A DNA stretch of 46,937 nt from an uncultured Prevotella sp. (GTDB lineage Bacteria > Bacteroidota > Bacteroidia > Bacteroidales > Bacteroidaceae), in contig OMXK01000026.1 of the NCBI GenBank assembly GCA_900314995.1, forward strand, positions 1 to 46,937, written 5' to 3'. Position numbers and translations under genes: made by a program. Positions 35,529 through 44,814 of the stretch are shown here, piece by piece; position 1 is the stretch's first letter, and each line of letters starts with the position of its first letter. The notes beneath the pieces are model-generated. The model had not been told where the DNA came from. It saw only the letters and a program-made list of their open reading frames with translations, and did not search any database.

Positions 35529-36413
35529 TTAGCGGGAGTCGGCGCCCCACATCATTTTCTCACGCAGGGAGTCGAAGTAACGGTGCTCGGCGCGCTTCAC
35601 GACCTTGATATCGTAAGGAGCACGGCGAAGCGTCAGTTTTGTACCCTCCTTACACTTCTCTGAGCGGCCGTCGATGGCCACGAGGAAATTGTGGCTACGG
35701 CTGACGACATCGAGTTCGATGACAGCAGAGTCAGGGAGTACGATCGGACGCACGTTGAGCGAATGGGGCGCAACGGCAGTCATCGAGAACACCTTCGTGC
35801 CAGGCACGATAATCGGTCCGCCATTCGACAGCGAATAGGCAGTAGATCCAGTAGGCGTTGAGATCACAAGACCGTCGGCCTGATAGGTGTTCAGATACTG
35901 GCCATTGATGCTGGCACGAATGGAGATCATTGCGGCCGTGTCGCGCTTAAGGATAGCAATATCATTCAGGGCACAGTTAAACCCTTCAAACGGTTCACCG
36001 TCGGTCTCTACCAGAATCAGCGCACGCGACTCTACCGAAAAGTCATCGCGATAGAGGCAGGTAAGACAATGTTCAAAATCATCGAGACTGACATCGGCGA
36101 GGAATCCCAGTCTCCCGGCGTTCACGCCAAGAATCGGGATGTTTTTATCCCGAACACGACTGGCTGCCTTCAGAAACGTTCCGTCGCCCCCCATCGAGAG
36201 CACGAAGTCGGCATTGAAATCATCACCCGTGAATACCTTGGCGGCATTTACCTGCAGATGTTGGTCGTCCTTCAGATACTGGTAGTATTCGCTGTCGACA
36301 TACAACTCTGCGCCAAACTCGTCGAGCGTGGTGAGCACCTGCTGAATCGAGGCCGACTTCTTCGTCTGGTAGATATTGCCAAAAAGGGCAAATCGCTGCT
36401 TCTGATGTTCCAT
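35529..36413 (-). CDS. nadK: NAD kinase
   Basis: A 294-residue ATP:NAD 2'-phosphotransferase that makes NADP. The GGDGT catalytic motif (VLSMGGDGTFLKAA, about residue 74) and the substrate motifs ALNDIAI, DGLVISTPTGSTAYSLSNGGPI and VAPHSLNVRPIVLP are all present. Length is typical. It is a single gene divergent from the DJ-1/ispD/recG operon. Confidence 0.96.
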   Translation of the reverse strand: MEHQKQRFALFGNIYQTKKSASIQQVLTTLDEFGAELYVDSEYYQYLKDDQHLQVNAAKVFTGDDFNADFVLSMGGDGTFLKAASRVRDKNIPILGVNAGRLGFLADVSLDDFEHCLTCLYRDDFSVESRALILVETDGEPFEGFNCALNDIAILKRDTAAMISIRASINGQYLNTYQADGLVISTPTGSTAYSLSNGGPIIVPGTKVFSMTAVAPHSLNVRPIVLPDSAVIELDVVSRSHNFLVAIDGRSEKCKEGTKLTLRRAPYDIKVVKRAEHRYFDSLREKMMWGADSR

Positions 36414-36432
36414 ACACTTACAATTGTGGCTG

Positions 36433-36440
36433 CAAAAGTA
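36433..36440 (-). promoter_or_regulatory. -7 box of nadK
   Basis: TACTTTTG on the minus strand, followed by CAG, 20 nt upstream of the nadK ATG. Confidence 0.55.
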
Positions 36441-36458
36441 ACAAAAAAAAGGTAAAAT

Positions 36459-36491
36459 CCTACGATAGTAGGCAAAAAATTGCTATCTTTG
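36459..36491 (+). promoter_or_regulatory. promoter and small inverted repeat of the DJ-1 operon
   Basis: TATCTTTG at 36484-36491. In place of a clear -33 box there is a 5-bp inverted repeat CCTAC-GATA-GTAGG (36459-36472), which could be an operator. Confidence 0.5.
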
Positions 36492-36520
36492 CAAGCAGAA
36501 ATCCTAAAAACAAGATAATT

Positions 36521-37084
36521 ATGGCAAAAGTTTATGTATTTCTTGCTAACGGCTTCGAGGATGTCGAGGCCCTGATTCCCGTTGACGTACTGCGTCGCGG
36601 AGGTGTAGATGTAGTAACGGTAAGCACGACGGGGCAGCCGATCGTCGAGTCGGCTCACGGTGTGGGTATCCGTGCCGATGTGTTGTTTGATGCCTGCGAC
36701 TTTGCTGATGCCGATCTGCTGATGCTGCCTGGCGGTATGCCCGGTGCAAGCAACCTCTATGCCCACGAGGGCGTATGTCAGGCACTATTGGACCAGCAGA
36801 AGAAGGGCAAGAAGATTGCCGCCATCTGTGCTTCTCCTGCCGTAGTGCTCGCCCCGCTGGGGATTCTCGACGGCAAGAAGGCCACCTGCTATCCCGGCTT
36901 TGAGGATGCACTCAACGAAGCTGAATATACGGGCGATCTCGTAACAGTCGACGGTACTGTCACGACGGGTGAAGGTCCTGCTGCTGCCTTCCCTTACGCC
37001 TATGAATTGCTGAGTCAGCTTGCCGGCAAGGGCATCTCTGACCAGATTGCAGAAGGCATGCGTTTCAAACATCTGATGGCTTGA
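36521..37084 (+). CDS. DJ-1/PfpI family protein (YajL-like)
   Basis: A 187-residue DJ-1 superfamily protein of standard length. The nucleophile elbow [15 protein letters not shown] carries the reactive Cys (about 104), and the Glu of [12 protein letters not shown] (about 15) is the usual partner. [15 protein letters not shown] is also conserved. Relatives act as chaperones or glyoxalase/deglycase enzymes in oxidative and carbonyl stress; the exact reaction is debated. Its stop overlaps the ispD start, so it shares the operon. Confidence 0.92.
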   Translation: MAKVYVFLANGFEDVEALIPVDVLRRGGVDVVTVSTTGQPIVESAHGVGIRADVLFDACDFADADLLMLPGGMPGASNLYAHEGVCQALLDQQKKGKKIAAICASPAVVLAPLGILDGKKATCYPGFEDALNEAEYTGDLVTVDGTVTTGEGPAAAFPYAYELLSQLAGKGISDQIAEGMRFKHLMA

Positions 37085-37746
37085 TGGATTACGTGATCAT
37101 CGTGGCAGGCGGTAAAGGCCTGCGCATGGGGAGCGACATTCCCAAGCAGTTTCTGCCCATCGGCGGGAAACCCGTATTGATGCGCACACTGGAGCGCTTC
37201 AGGGCATACGATGATGCCCTGCAGATTATCCTCGTATTGCCAGAGGCGCAGCAGGCATACTGGCGGGAGCTTTGCGGGCAGTATCACTTTGACGTGGAAT
37301 ACCGGCTCGCCAATGGCGGACAGACGCGCTTCCACTCTGTACAGAACGGTCTGGCGCTGGTGCCTGATGAGGCAGAGGGTGTGGTAGGTGTCCACGACGG
37401 CGTACGTCCTTTCCCCAGCATCGAGGTGATCCGCAACTGTTATGCGACTGCCAGGGAGAAGAAGGCCGTGATCCCCGTGATTCCCGTTGTCGAGACGGTG
37501 CGCCATCTCGAGGGAGACAAGTCGGTGACGGTTCCTAGAGGCGACTACCGTCTGGTTCAGACACCCCAGACCTTCGATATCCAGTTGTTGAAGGCTGCCA
37601 ATCGTCAGCCCTACAACGACGGTTTTACTGACGATGCCTCGGTGGTAGAGAGCTACGGCTTCGAAATCACCCTCGTGGAGGGCAACCGCGAGAACATCAA
37701 GATTACCACCCCCTACGACCTGAAGATTGCAGAGGTACTGTTATAG
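37084..37746 (+). CDS. ispD: 2-C-methyl-D-erythritol 4-phosphate cytidylyltransferase
   Basis: A 220-residue enzyme of the MEP isoprenoid pathway that makes CDP-methylerythritol. The N-terminal [20 protein letters not shown] is the CTP-binding loop; [23 protein letters not shown] and QTPQTFD are signature blocks. The ATG overlaps the DJ-1 stop as TGATG, and recG follows 3 nt after the stop. The TTG at 37081 is rejected as start. Confidence 0.95.
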   Translation: MDYVIIVAGGKGLRMGSDIPKQFLPIGGKPVLMRTLERFRAYDDALQIILVLPEAQQAYWRELCGQYHFDVEYRLANGGQTRFHSVQNGLALVPDEAEGVVGVHDGVRPFPSIEVIRNCYATAREKKAVIPVIPVVETVRHLEGDKSVTVPRGDYRLVQTPQTFDIQLLKAANRQPYNDGFTDDASVVESYGFEITLVEGNRENIKITTPYDLKIAEVLL

Positions 37747-37749
37747 ACT

Positions 37750-39843
37750 GTGGATATACTCGAGCAAGACATACAATACCTGCCGGGGGTAGGGCCTAAC
37801 CGCAAGAAGATACTGGGTGACGAGCTCGGTATCTTCACTTATGGCGACCTGCTTGAGTACTACCCCTACAAATACGTCGACCGTTCAAAGGTCTATACCA
37901 TCCATGAACTGACTGGCGACATGCCGTTTGTGCAGGTCGTGGGACATATTCTCAGTTTCGAGACTTTCGAGATGGGGCCTCGGAAAGAGCGTGTGGTAGC
38001 CCATTTCACGGATGGCACAGGCATTGCCGACCTCGTGTGGTTCCAAGGCGGCAAATACGTCAAGCAGAATTATAAGGTAGGCACGGAATACGTGGTATTC
38101 GGCAAACCTACCATCTTCAACAACCGCATCAACATCACCCACCCAGACATCGACCGTGCCGACACGCTGGAACTCTCCAGCATGGGACTTCAGCCCTACT
38201 ACTCCACTACCGAGAAGATGAAGAAGCGGGGACTGTCGTCGCGCAACATCGAGAAACTGACGAAGAGCATGCTTGAGAAACTGCCCCCGCTGCCAGAGAC
38301 GATTCCCGACTTCATCACGGCTCCGCTTCACCTGATGGAACGTTATGAAGCCTTACGCACGATCCACTATCCGCAAAACGCCAGAGATCTGGAACGAGCC
38401 AGAGTGAGGCTCAAGTTCGAGGAGCTGTTCTTCGTACAGCTAAATATAGTAAGGTACGCGAGCGACCATCGGCGTAAGTATCGCGGTTACGTCTTCTCGC
38501 AAATTGGCGATGTGTTCAACACCTTTTACAAGAACAATCTTCCCTTCCCGCTGACTGAGGCCCAGAAACGGGTGATCCGTGAGATTCGGAAGGACACGGG
38601 TTCCGGGCGTCAGATGAACCGTCTGCTACAAGGTGATGTAGGTTCCGGCAAGACCCTCGTGGCGCTGATGTCGATGCTCATTGCCATCGACAACGGCTAT
38701 CAGGCTTGTATCATGGCCCCCACGGAAATCCTCGCCGAACAGCATCTGCAGACCATCATGGCCTTCTTGAAGGATATGCATGTACGAGTGGCACTGCTGA
38801 CTGGTATCGTCAAGGGCAAGCGTCGCGAAGAAGTGTTCGAAGGACTGCTCGACGGTACGGTCAATATCCTCGTGGGCACCCATGCCGTCATCGTGGATAC
38901 GGTGCAGTTCGCCCGGCTCGGACTCGTCGTCGTCGATGAACAGCATCGTTTCGGCGTGGCTCAGCGCGCAAAGCTATGGGCGAAGAGCCAGAATCCCCCT
39001 CACGTGCTGGTGATGACCGCCACACCCATCCCCCGCACCCTCGCCATGACACTATATGGCGACCTCGACGTGAGTGTGATCGATGAACTGCCGCCGGGGC
39101 GTAAACCCGTGCGTACCATCCATGTCTTCGACTCGCGCATGACCTCACTCTACGACGGCATCCGTCAACAGATCCGTGAGGGGCGCCAGGTGTATATCGT
39201 CTTCCCGCTCATCGAAGAGTCGGAGAAGAGTGACCTCAAGAACCTAGAAGACGGCTACGAGGTGTTGCGACAAGCCTTTCCGGAGTTCCGCCTCAGCAAG
39301 GTCCACGGCCGCATGAAACCCAGTGAGAAGGAAGAGGAGATGCAGAAATTTGTAAAGGGAGAGACGCAGATTCTCGTGGCCACTACCGTTATTGAGGTGG
39401 GGGTTAATGTGCCTAATGCCTCCGTCATGGTCATCCTCGACGCCCAGCGTTTCGGACTCTCCCAGCTGCACCAGCTCAGAGGGCGCGTAGGCCGAGGGGC
39501 CGACCAGAGTTTCTGTATCCTTGTAACCCCTTTCAAACTCAGCGAAGAAACCCGCAAGCGCATCGACATCATGTGCGACACCAACGACGGTTTCCGGATT
39601 GCAGAAGCCGATCTGAAACTGCGTGGTCCCGGCGACCTCGAGGGTACACAGCAAAGCGGCATGGCCTTCGACCTGAAGATAGCCGATATTGCGCGCGACG
39701 GACAACTCGTGCAGATGGCCCGTGAGGAAGCCCAGAAAATCATCGAGGCAGACCCGGAATGCACCTCACCCCGTTATCAGATACTATGGAACCGACTGCG
39801 CCAATTACGTAAAACGAATATAAATTGGGCCGCTATTTCATAA
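37750..39843 (+). CDS. recG: ATP-dependent DNA helicase RecG
   Basis: A 697-residue branch-migrating helicase acting on stalled forks and Holliday junctions. The N-terminal wedge/OB domain (YLPGVGPNRKKILGDELGI, VQVVGHILSFETF) is followed by SF2 motifs: Walker A LQGDVGSGKTLVAL (about 295), MAPTEILAEQH, DEQHRFGVAQR, TATPIPRTLAMT, ATTVIEVGVNVPNAS and LHQLRGRVGRG. The start is GTG, fixed by the ispD stop 3 nt upstream. It is slightly short of the family's usual length but complete. Confidence 0.96.
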   Translation: MDILEQDIQYLPGVGPNRKKILGDELGIFTYGDLLEYYPYKYVDRSKVYTIHELTGDMPFVQVVGHILSFETFEMGPRKERVVAHFTDGTGIADLVWFQGGKYVKQNYKVGTEYVVFGKPTIFNNRINITHPDIDRADTLELSSMGLQPYYSTTEKMKKRGLSSRNIEKLTKSMLEKLPPLPETIPDFITAPLHLMERYEALRTIHYPQNARDLERARVRLKFEELFFVQLNIVRYASDHRRKYRGYVFSQIGDVFNTFYKNNLPFPLTEAQKRVIREIRKDTGSGRQMNRLLQGDVGSGKTLVALMSMLIAIDNGYQACIMAPTEILAEQHLQTIMAFLKDMHVRVALLTGIVKGKRREEVFEGLLDGTVNILVGTHAVIVDTVQFARLGLVVVDEQHRFGVAQRAKLWAKSQNPPHVLVMTATPIPRTLAMTLYGDLDVSVIDELPPGRKPVRTIHVFDSRMTSLYDGIRQQIREGRQVYIVFPLIEESEKSDLKNLEDGYEVLRQAFPEFRLSKVHGRMKPSEKEEEMQKFVKGETQILVATTVIEVGVNVPNASVMVILDAQRFGLSQLHQLRGRVGRGADQSFCILVTPFKLSEETRKRIDIMCDTNDGFRIAEADLKLRGPGDLEGTQQSGMAFDLKIADIARDGQLVQMAREEAQKIIEADPECTSPRYQILWNRLRQLRKTNINWAAIS

Positions 39844-39892
39844 ACTATGTTAACGCAAACAGCCATTGTACGCGTTTTCAATTATTTCTTTC

Positions 39893-39900
39893 TACCTTTG
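39893..39900 (+). promoter_or_regulatory. -7 box of the NlpC/P60-CapA pair
   Basis: TACCTTTG followed by CA, about 38 nt ahead of the NlpC/P60 ATG. The -33 box is not clear. Confidence 0.6.
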
Positions 39901-39938
39901 CACCGAATCTTTTTCAAGTCTAAACCCAAACCAAAGAA

Positions 39939-40490
39939 ATGAAGAAAATCTATTTTTGCGTCATCCTATTGTTACTTACCATGAGCGAGATTGCGAGTGG
40001 CAAGGTCAACAAGCCTGATCAGACTCAAGAGCCTGATGAGGAAGAGATTGGCAATTTTGATTTCCTTTATGGCACTGACGGTGACGACGGGTTCTCTCAG
40101 ACAGAGAGGCTGATGGAGGAAGCATTCTCTCACATGGGCACACGCTATCGTTCAGGCGCCAAAGGCCCCACCGCCTTCGACTGTTCAGGATTCACCAGCT
40201 ACGTCTACAAACAGCAGGCCAACATCTTTATCGGTGCCTCTTCGCGCGACCAGTATGCCCGCAACATCCCCATCAGCCGTAGCCAGCTCCAGTGCGGAGA
40301 CCTTGTATTCTTCACGAGTCCGAATTCAGGCCACAATGTAGGCCACGTGGGTATCGTTGTCGATGTAGACCCTATAACACAGGACTTCACTTTCATCCAT
40401 GCCAGCAGTCGGAACGGTGTCAAGCTCAGCAGTTCCAATGAGTCGGGCTACGCCAGACGCTATATCGGAGCAAGAAGAATACAACAATAA
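39939..40490 (+). CDS. NlpC/P60 family cell-wall peptidase
   Basis: A 183-residue exported cysteine peptidase. A signal peptide (MKKIYFCVILLLLTMSEIASG) is followed by an acidic linker and a single NlpC/P60 domain. The catalytic triad is visible: Cys in AFDCSGFTSYVY (about 82), His in GHVGIVVDV and the polar or His partner in FIHASS. It would cut peptidoglycan stem peptides, typically gamma-D-Glu-diaminopimelate bonds. It is followed 3 nt later by the CapA-like gene. Confidence 0.93.
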   Translation: MKKIYFCVILLLLTMSEIASGKVNKPDQTQEPDEEEIGNFDFLYGTDGDDGFSQTERLMEEAFSHMGTRYRSGAKGPTAFDCSGFTSYVYKQQANIFIGASSRDQYARNIPISRSQLQCGDLVFFTSPNSGHNVGHVGIVVDVDPITQDFTFIHASSRNGVKLSSSNESGYARRYIGARRIQQ

Positions 40491-40493
40491 TTT

Positions 40494-41519
40494 ATGAAAA
40501 GACTTTTAACCATTTCATTCTTGGCATGCTGCTCAATGGCAGTACATGCTGAGGAACTCACCATTGCCATGACTGGAGATGTCATGATGGGGACAACATT
40601 CCCCAGTGTGATGCTTCCCGCCAATGACGGCAGAGACCTGTTTCGCGATGCCAAGGACATCCTGACACGCACAGATCTGACTGTGGGCAATCTCGAAGGT
40701 GCCATCTGTGACGGTGGCAGAAGTACCAAGGGTAACGGGCCTAACTCCTACTCTTTCCGTACACCCACCAGTTATGGCCATCTGCTCAAGGAGGCCGGCT
40801 TCGACTTCATGAGCATGGCCAACAACCATGCCAACGACTTCGGCGAAGAGGGCATTCTCTCTACCGAAAGTGTGCTGGATGAACAAGGCATCCTCTACGC
40901 TGGCATAGCCGGGCGCATCGAGAGTGCCGTCATTGAGCGGAAAGGCATGAAAATCGGCCTCTGTGCCTTCGGGCATAACAGCTATACACTGAAACATACC
41001 GACCTCAGCACCGTAGGGCGCATCGTTGACGACCTGGTAAGCAGGTGCGACCTTGTGATCGTCTCGTTTCACGGAGGTGCAGAGGGACGCACGAAGAACC
41101 ACCTGCCGCAAGGCTCGGAGACCTTCCTTGGCGAGAACCGCGGGTCCCTGCGTGAATTGGCTCACTTCTGTATCGACCACGGTGCCGATGTCGTCTATGG
41201 GCATGGGCCGCATGTGGTGCGTGGTGTAGAGGTATATAAGGATCGTTTCGTGGCCTACAGTCTGGGGAATTTCTGCACACCTTATAATGTCAATCTCACA
41301 GGCATCTCAGGCTATGCTCCCATCATTGAGATTACCATCGGAAGTGACGGTGCATTCAAGAGCGGAAAGATTCATTCCTTTTTACAGAGCCGAGGCATCG
41401 GGCCTCGTGAAGACAACACAGGGAAGGTGGCAAAGGAAATCAGACAACTGAGTATAGCTGACCTTCCTCTGAGTGAGGCCCAAATAGACCTGGATGGCAA
41501 CATCACACTTAAAAAATAA
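40494..41519 (+). CDS. CapA-family metallophosphatase-like protein
   Basis: A 341-residue exported protein of the CapA (PGA_cap) family. A signal peptide (MKRLLTISFLACCSMAVHA) precedes the metal-binding series MTGDVMMG, VGNLEGAICD, SMANNHANDFGEEG, VSFHGGAEG and GHGPHVVRGVE. The family is named for poly-gamma-glutamate capsule synthesis, but isolated members in Bacteroidota occur without other cap genes, as here. Pairing with an NlpC/P60 peptidase suggests an envelope role. Confidence 0.9.
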   Translation: MKRLLTISFLACCSMAVHAEELTIAMTGDVMMGTTFPSVMLPANDGRDLFRDAKDILTRTDLTVGNLEGAICDGGRSTKGNGPNSYSFRTPTSYGHLLKEAGFDFMSMANNHANDFGEEGILSTESVLDEQGILYAGIAGRIESAVIERKGMKIGLCAFGHNSYTLKHTDLSTVGRIVDDLVSRCDLVIVSFHGGAEGRTKNHLPQGSETFLGENRGSLRELAHFCIDHGADVVYGHGPHVVRGVEVYKDRFVAYSLGNFCTPYNVNLTGISGYAPIIEITIGSDGAFKSGKIHSFLQSRGIGPREDNTGKVAKEIRQLSIADLPLSEAQIDLDGNITLKK

Positions 41520-41530
41520 TGATAAAAGAC

Positions 41531-41577
41531 AACGGAAAGTGTTAAAAGTACACAAAATACACTGATATATTTCCGTT
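41531..41577. repeat. inverted repeat upstream of the M23 peptidase gene
   Basis: AACGGAAA (41531-41538) is inverted at 41570-41577, and GTGT (41539-41542) pairs with ACAC (41559-41562). It lies between the CapA stop and the M23 promoter, so it may end one transcript or regulate the next. Confidence 0.5.
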
Positions 41578-41593
41578 TGTTATACATTTTATA

Positions 41594-41601
41594 TAACTTT
41601 G
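41594..41601 (+). promoter_or_regulatory. -7 box of the M23 peptidase gene
   Basis: TAACTTTG followed by CA, 33 nt upstream of the ATG. Confidence 0.6.
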
Positions 41602-41634
41602 CAAACGAATTTTTGCTCTAACAAAACGTAGAAT

Positions 41635-42579
41635 ATGATTTTAAACATTAAGAATATAAAAAAGTTCGCTTTTATAGCACTTTCCATGATTACAGTGACA
41701 CCTGTAGCAGCTCAGGATCTTTTAGCAAAACAGGCTCCTGTCGATCGCAAGATGAAATCAGTAGATTCTATGCTCCTGCAGCGCATTATTGAGCAGGAGG
41801 AAAGAATGAATCCGTCAGCTGACCTCTATCAAGATTGGAACAACGTCTACGCACATCGCGAGACAGCACTTCCCGATACTTTCCGTATTGACCTCCGTGG
41901 TTTCTGCATGCCGACTTCAAGCCGCATCGTCACCTCTAATTTCGGTGCACGCTGGGGACGTCAGCACAAAGGACTGGACATCAAGGTTTACGTTGGTGAT
42001 ACCATCCGTGCTGCATTCAGCGGAAAGATCCGTATCGTGAATTACGAGCCTAAGGGCTATGGTAAATACGTCGTTATCCGTCACCACAACGGTCTGGAGA
42101 CCATCTACGGTCACATGTCGAAACACCTTGTTGTGGAGAATCAGGATATTAAGGCTGGTGAACCAATCGGCTTGGGTGGTAATACAGGACGCAGTACAGG
42201 TTCTCACCTCCATTTCGAGACCCGTCTCTGCGGTGTAGCCCTGAACCCTGCCCTGATGTTCGACTTCCACAATCAGGATGTGACTGGCGACTTCTACAAT
42301 TTCCGTCGCAGCCGCTATGCTGCAGAGTCGGCACAGGCTACTCGTCTGCGTGGTGCCGGTGTCACCAGAACCAACGGGGATGATGATGACAGCGACATGG
42401 CTGTTGCATCCTCACGCAGCTCTTACACACCGACAGCCCGCTACCACAAGGTAAAGAAGGGTGAGACCCTCCAGTCTATTGCCCGTAAGTGCCATACGAC
42501 AGTGGCTGCCCTCTGTAAGATCAACCGCATCGGCAAAACCAAGCGCCTGATGCCTGGTCAGATTTTGAAGTACAACTAA
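41635..42579 (+). CDS. M23 LytM-type peptidase with C-terminal LysM
   Basis: A 314-residue exported protein. An N-terminal hydrophobic leader ends near VAAQD. The M23 domain (about 95-205) has the zinc ligands in RQHKGLDIKVYVGD and GSHLHFETRL and the catalytic HxM motif YGHMS, so an active endopeptidase is expected. A LysM domain closes the protein (YHKVKKGETLQSIA to LMPGQILKYN), which targets glycan strands. The order peptidase then LysM is the reverse of many LysM-M23 proteins. It has its own promoter and terminator. Confidence 0.94.
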   Translation: MILNIKNIKKFAFIALSMITVTPVAAQDLLAKQAPVDRKMKSVDSMLLQRIIEQEERMNPSADLYQDWNNVYAHRETALPDTFRIDLRGFCMPTSSRIVTSNFGARWGRQHKGLDIKVYVGDTIRAAFSGKIRIVNYEPKGYGKYVVIRHHNGLETIYGHMSKHLVVENQDIKAGEPIGLGGNTGRSTGSHLHFETRLCGVALNPALMFDFHNQDVTGDFYNFRRSRYAAESAQATRLRGAGVTRTNGDDDDSDMAVASSRSSYTPTARYHKVKKGETLQSIARKCHTTVAALCKINRIGKTKRLMPGQILKYN

Positions 42580-42600
42580 ACATTGCATCGGACATAAATT

Positions 42601-42629
42601 AGTCCCGCCAATATCGGCGGGACTTTTTT
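42601..42629 (+). terminator. intrinsic terminator of the M23 gene
   Basis: A 9-bp stem (42601-42609 with 42616-42624), loop AATATC, then a run of T to 42629. Confidence 0.9.
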
Positions 42630-42654
42630 GAACAATTTAAAACTATAAATCTTT

Positions 42655-44232
42655 ATGTTTGACAAGGAGAGAGGGCTGTATATCGCCCATTGCGCCAATG
42701 GAGCGCTCAGCATTACAGGTAAGATGGCTAACCGTCATGGACTCATTGCCGGAGCCACAGGTACGGGAAAGACCGTCACGCTTCAGGTGATGGCCGAGAC
42801 ATTCTGTCAGGCAGGCGTACCCTGCTTTATGGCCGATATGAAAGGTGACCTTTCTGGTATTTCCCAAGTTGGAAAGCTTAGCGGCTTCATCGAGAAGCGC
42901 ATGCCCGAGTTCGGCGTAGAGAATCCTGAGTTCCAGGCTTGCCCCGTGCGATTCTTCGACGTCTTCGGTGAGCAGGGCCATCCCATGCGCGCCACCATCT
43001 CCCAGATGGGGCCCATGCTGCTCTCACGTCTGTTGCAGTTGAACGAGACACAGGATGGTGTGCTGAACATCGTGTTCCGCATCGCTGACGACCGCGGTCT
43101 GCTGCTGCTCGATCTGAAGGATCTGCAGGCCATGCTCGACTGGGTATCGAAACACACCAGGGAATACACCACGAAATACGGAAATATCTCTGTCCAGACC
43201 ATCGGTGCCATCCAGCGCGCCTTGCTGCAGCTGGAGAATCAGGGAGCCGACAAGTTCTTCGGCGAACCCTCATTCGACATCCAAGACCTGTTGCAGACCG
43301 AAGGCGGCAAGGGCGTCATGAACGTGCTGGCAGCAGACAAGCTGATGATGCAGCCTAAGCTCTACTCTACATTCCTGCTCTGGCTCCTCTCAGAACTCTA
43401 TTCCACTCTGCCAGAGGTTGGCGACCTGCCGCTGCCGAAACTCGTATTCTTCTTCGACGAGGCACACATGCTGTTTAGCGACACCTCAAAGGCTCTGCTG
43501 GACAAGATAGAGCAGGTCATCCGCCTGATCCGTTCAAAGGGTGTGGGTATCTATTTCATCACACAGAGTCCCACGGATATCCCCGAAAACATCCTGGGCC
43601 AGCTGGGTAACCGCGTACAGCATGCCCTTCGCGCCTATACGCCGAAGGATCAGAAGGCCGTGAAGACGGCTGCCGACACCTTCCGTGCCAATCCCGCATT
43701 CAAGACCGACGAGGCCATCATGAATCTGGAGACGGGCGAGGCGCTTGTGAGTTTCCTCGACGAGAAAGGTGCCCCTGGCATCGTGGAACGGGCAAAGATT
43801 CTGTTCCCGTTGTCACAGATCGGCGCCGTCACGGAAGGACAGCGCCTGGATATCATCAAACAGAGTCGCATCTTCGGCAAGTATGATACCCCCATCGATC
43901 GTGAGAGTGCCTTTGAAGTGCTGATGGCCGAAGCCGAACAGCAGATGGCAGCACAAGAGGAGGAAGCAGCTGCCAAGGCTGAGGAGAAAGAAGCCGCCAA
44001 GGGTAAGAAGAAATCCGGCATCATGAGCAAGGTGATGAAGGCCATCATAACGGCCGTTACCTCTACATTCGCTACCATCCTCGGTACCTATATCAGCGAC
44101 AAGGTAACGGGCAAGAAGACGAAGTCGAAGACTTCTGCCACAGGCCGTGTCGTAAAGAATGCCACCAGTGCCGCCACGCGTTCCGTCACCAGGGAACTGA
44201 CGCGCGACATCCTTGGCAACCTAATCAAATAA
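42655..44232 (+). CDS. HerA-like ATPase, DUF853 (YjgR-like)
   Basis: A 525-residue P-loop ATPase of the HerA/FtsK superfamily, DUF853 type. Walker A is [15 protein letters not shown], Walker [14 protein letters not shown], and the sensor region [29 protein letters not shown] is well kept. The last 110 residues are a charged coiled coil ([19 protein letters not shown]) and a basic tail. The cellular role is unclear; Escherichia coli YjgR is its named relative. No NurA, Sir2 or nuclease partner is adjacent. It overlaps the convergent PPTase gene by 8 nt. Confidence 0.9.
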   Translation: MFDKERGLYIAHCANGALSITGKMANRHGLIAGATGTGKTVTLQVMAETFCQAGVPCFMADMKGDLSGISQVGKLSGFIEKRMPEFGVENPEFQACPVRFFDVFGEQGHPMRATISQMGPMLLSRLLQLNETQDGVLNIVFRIADDRGLLLLDLKDLQAMLDWVSKHTREYTTKYGNISVQTIGAIQRALLQLENQGADKFFGEPSFDIQDLLQTEGGKGVMNVLAADKLMMQPKLYSTFLLWLLSELYSTLPEVGDLPLPKLVFFFDEAHMLFSDTSKALLDKIEQVIRLIRSKGVGIYFITQSPTDIPENILGQLGNRVQHALRAYTPKDQKAVKTAADTFRANPAFKTDEAIMNLETGEALVSFLDEKGAPGIVERAKILFPLSQIGAVTEGQRLDIIKQSRIFGKYDTPIDRESAFEVLMAEAEQQMAAQEEEAAAKAEEKEAAKGKKKSGIMSKVMKAIITAVTSTFATILGTYISDKVTGKKTKSKTSATGRVVKNATSAATRSVTRELTRDILGNLIK

Positions 44233-44788
44233 GATTCTCGCAAACCGTATAGATATACCGCTGTCGCTCGACAGTGGTATATTTATATGTACGCGTATCT
44301 ATCACGGCCTTCAGATCATTGCTGATACCCGTACCGATCAGTTTCGTGGTGGCCTCCTTCATCGTCCACAAGCGGATGAAGAAAGCGGCAGGATCCTCTG
44401 CCGACTTGATCTGAGCAATCTCCTCATCGTTCATCGTATAGTTCACAAGTGACTCCTTATATGCACGGATACTCTCCACATCGATGCCCACAGGCTGGTC
44501 GCTCACCACACAGACGGCAGCCTCCTTGCAATGACTGAGGTTAAAGAAGATTTCCGGATGTCCCACTATCGAGGGCTTACCATGCTCATTATATTCAAAG
44601 ACCGGATTCTCCGAGATGCCATAGTCCTCACGAAGCGCTTGCTTCAGCAACTGATAAGCCAACACACAGAGCCGCTGGCCCTGCTCGTACTTGAACTTGA
44701 GTGTCTGTTCCCGCCGTTGCGCCGAAATCTCCTTCAGTGCCGCCTCAAGGTCAAAGTCCCAGACAGCTTCGCTTACCAATACCCGCAT
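44225..44788 (-). CDS. 4'-phosphopantetheinyl transferase (Sfp-like)
   Basis: A 187-residue Sfp-type transferase that moves phosphopantetheine from CoA to carrier proteins. The signature VGIDVESI (about 101) and the downstream [14 protein letters not shown] (about 146) hold the magnesium-binding Asp and Glu residues and the catalytic Lys. [15 protein letters not shown] is the usual preceding strand. No polyketide or peptide synthetase genes are near, so the target may be the fatty-acid acyl carrier protein or a remote cluster. It follows rmuC by 26 nt on the minus strand. Confidence 0.92.
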   Translation of the reverse strand: MRVLVSEAVWDFDLEAALKEISAQRREQTLKFKYEQGQRLCVLAYQLLKQALREDYGISENPVFEYNEHGKPSIVGHPEIFFNLSHCKEAAVCVVSDQPVGIDVESIRAYKESLVNYTMNDEEIAQIKSAEDPAAFFIRLWTMKEATTKLIGTGISNDLKAVIDTRTYKYTTVERQRYIYTVCENLI

Positions 44789-44814
44789 TTTTACATTATT
44801 ACAGTTTTACATTT

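Noticed and set aside
42655-44232. HerA-type anti-phage system
   Set aside because: The protein is a DUF853/YjgR-type ATPase; neighbours are an M23 peptidase and a PPTase, with no Sir2, NurA or nuclease partner.
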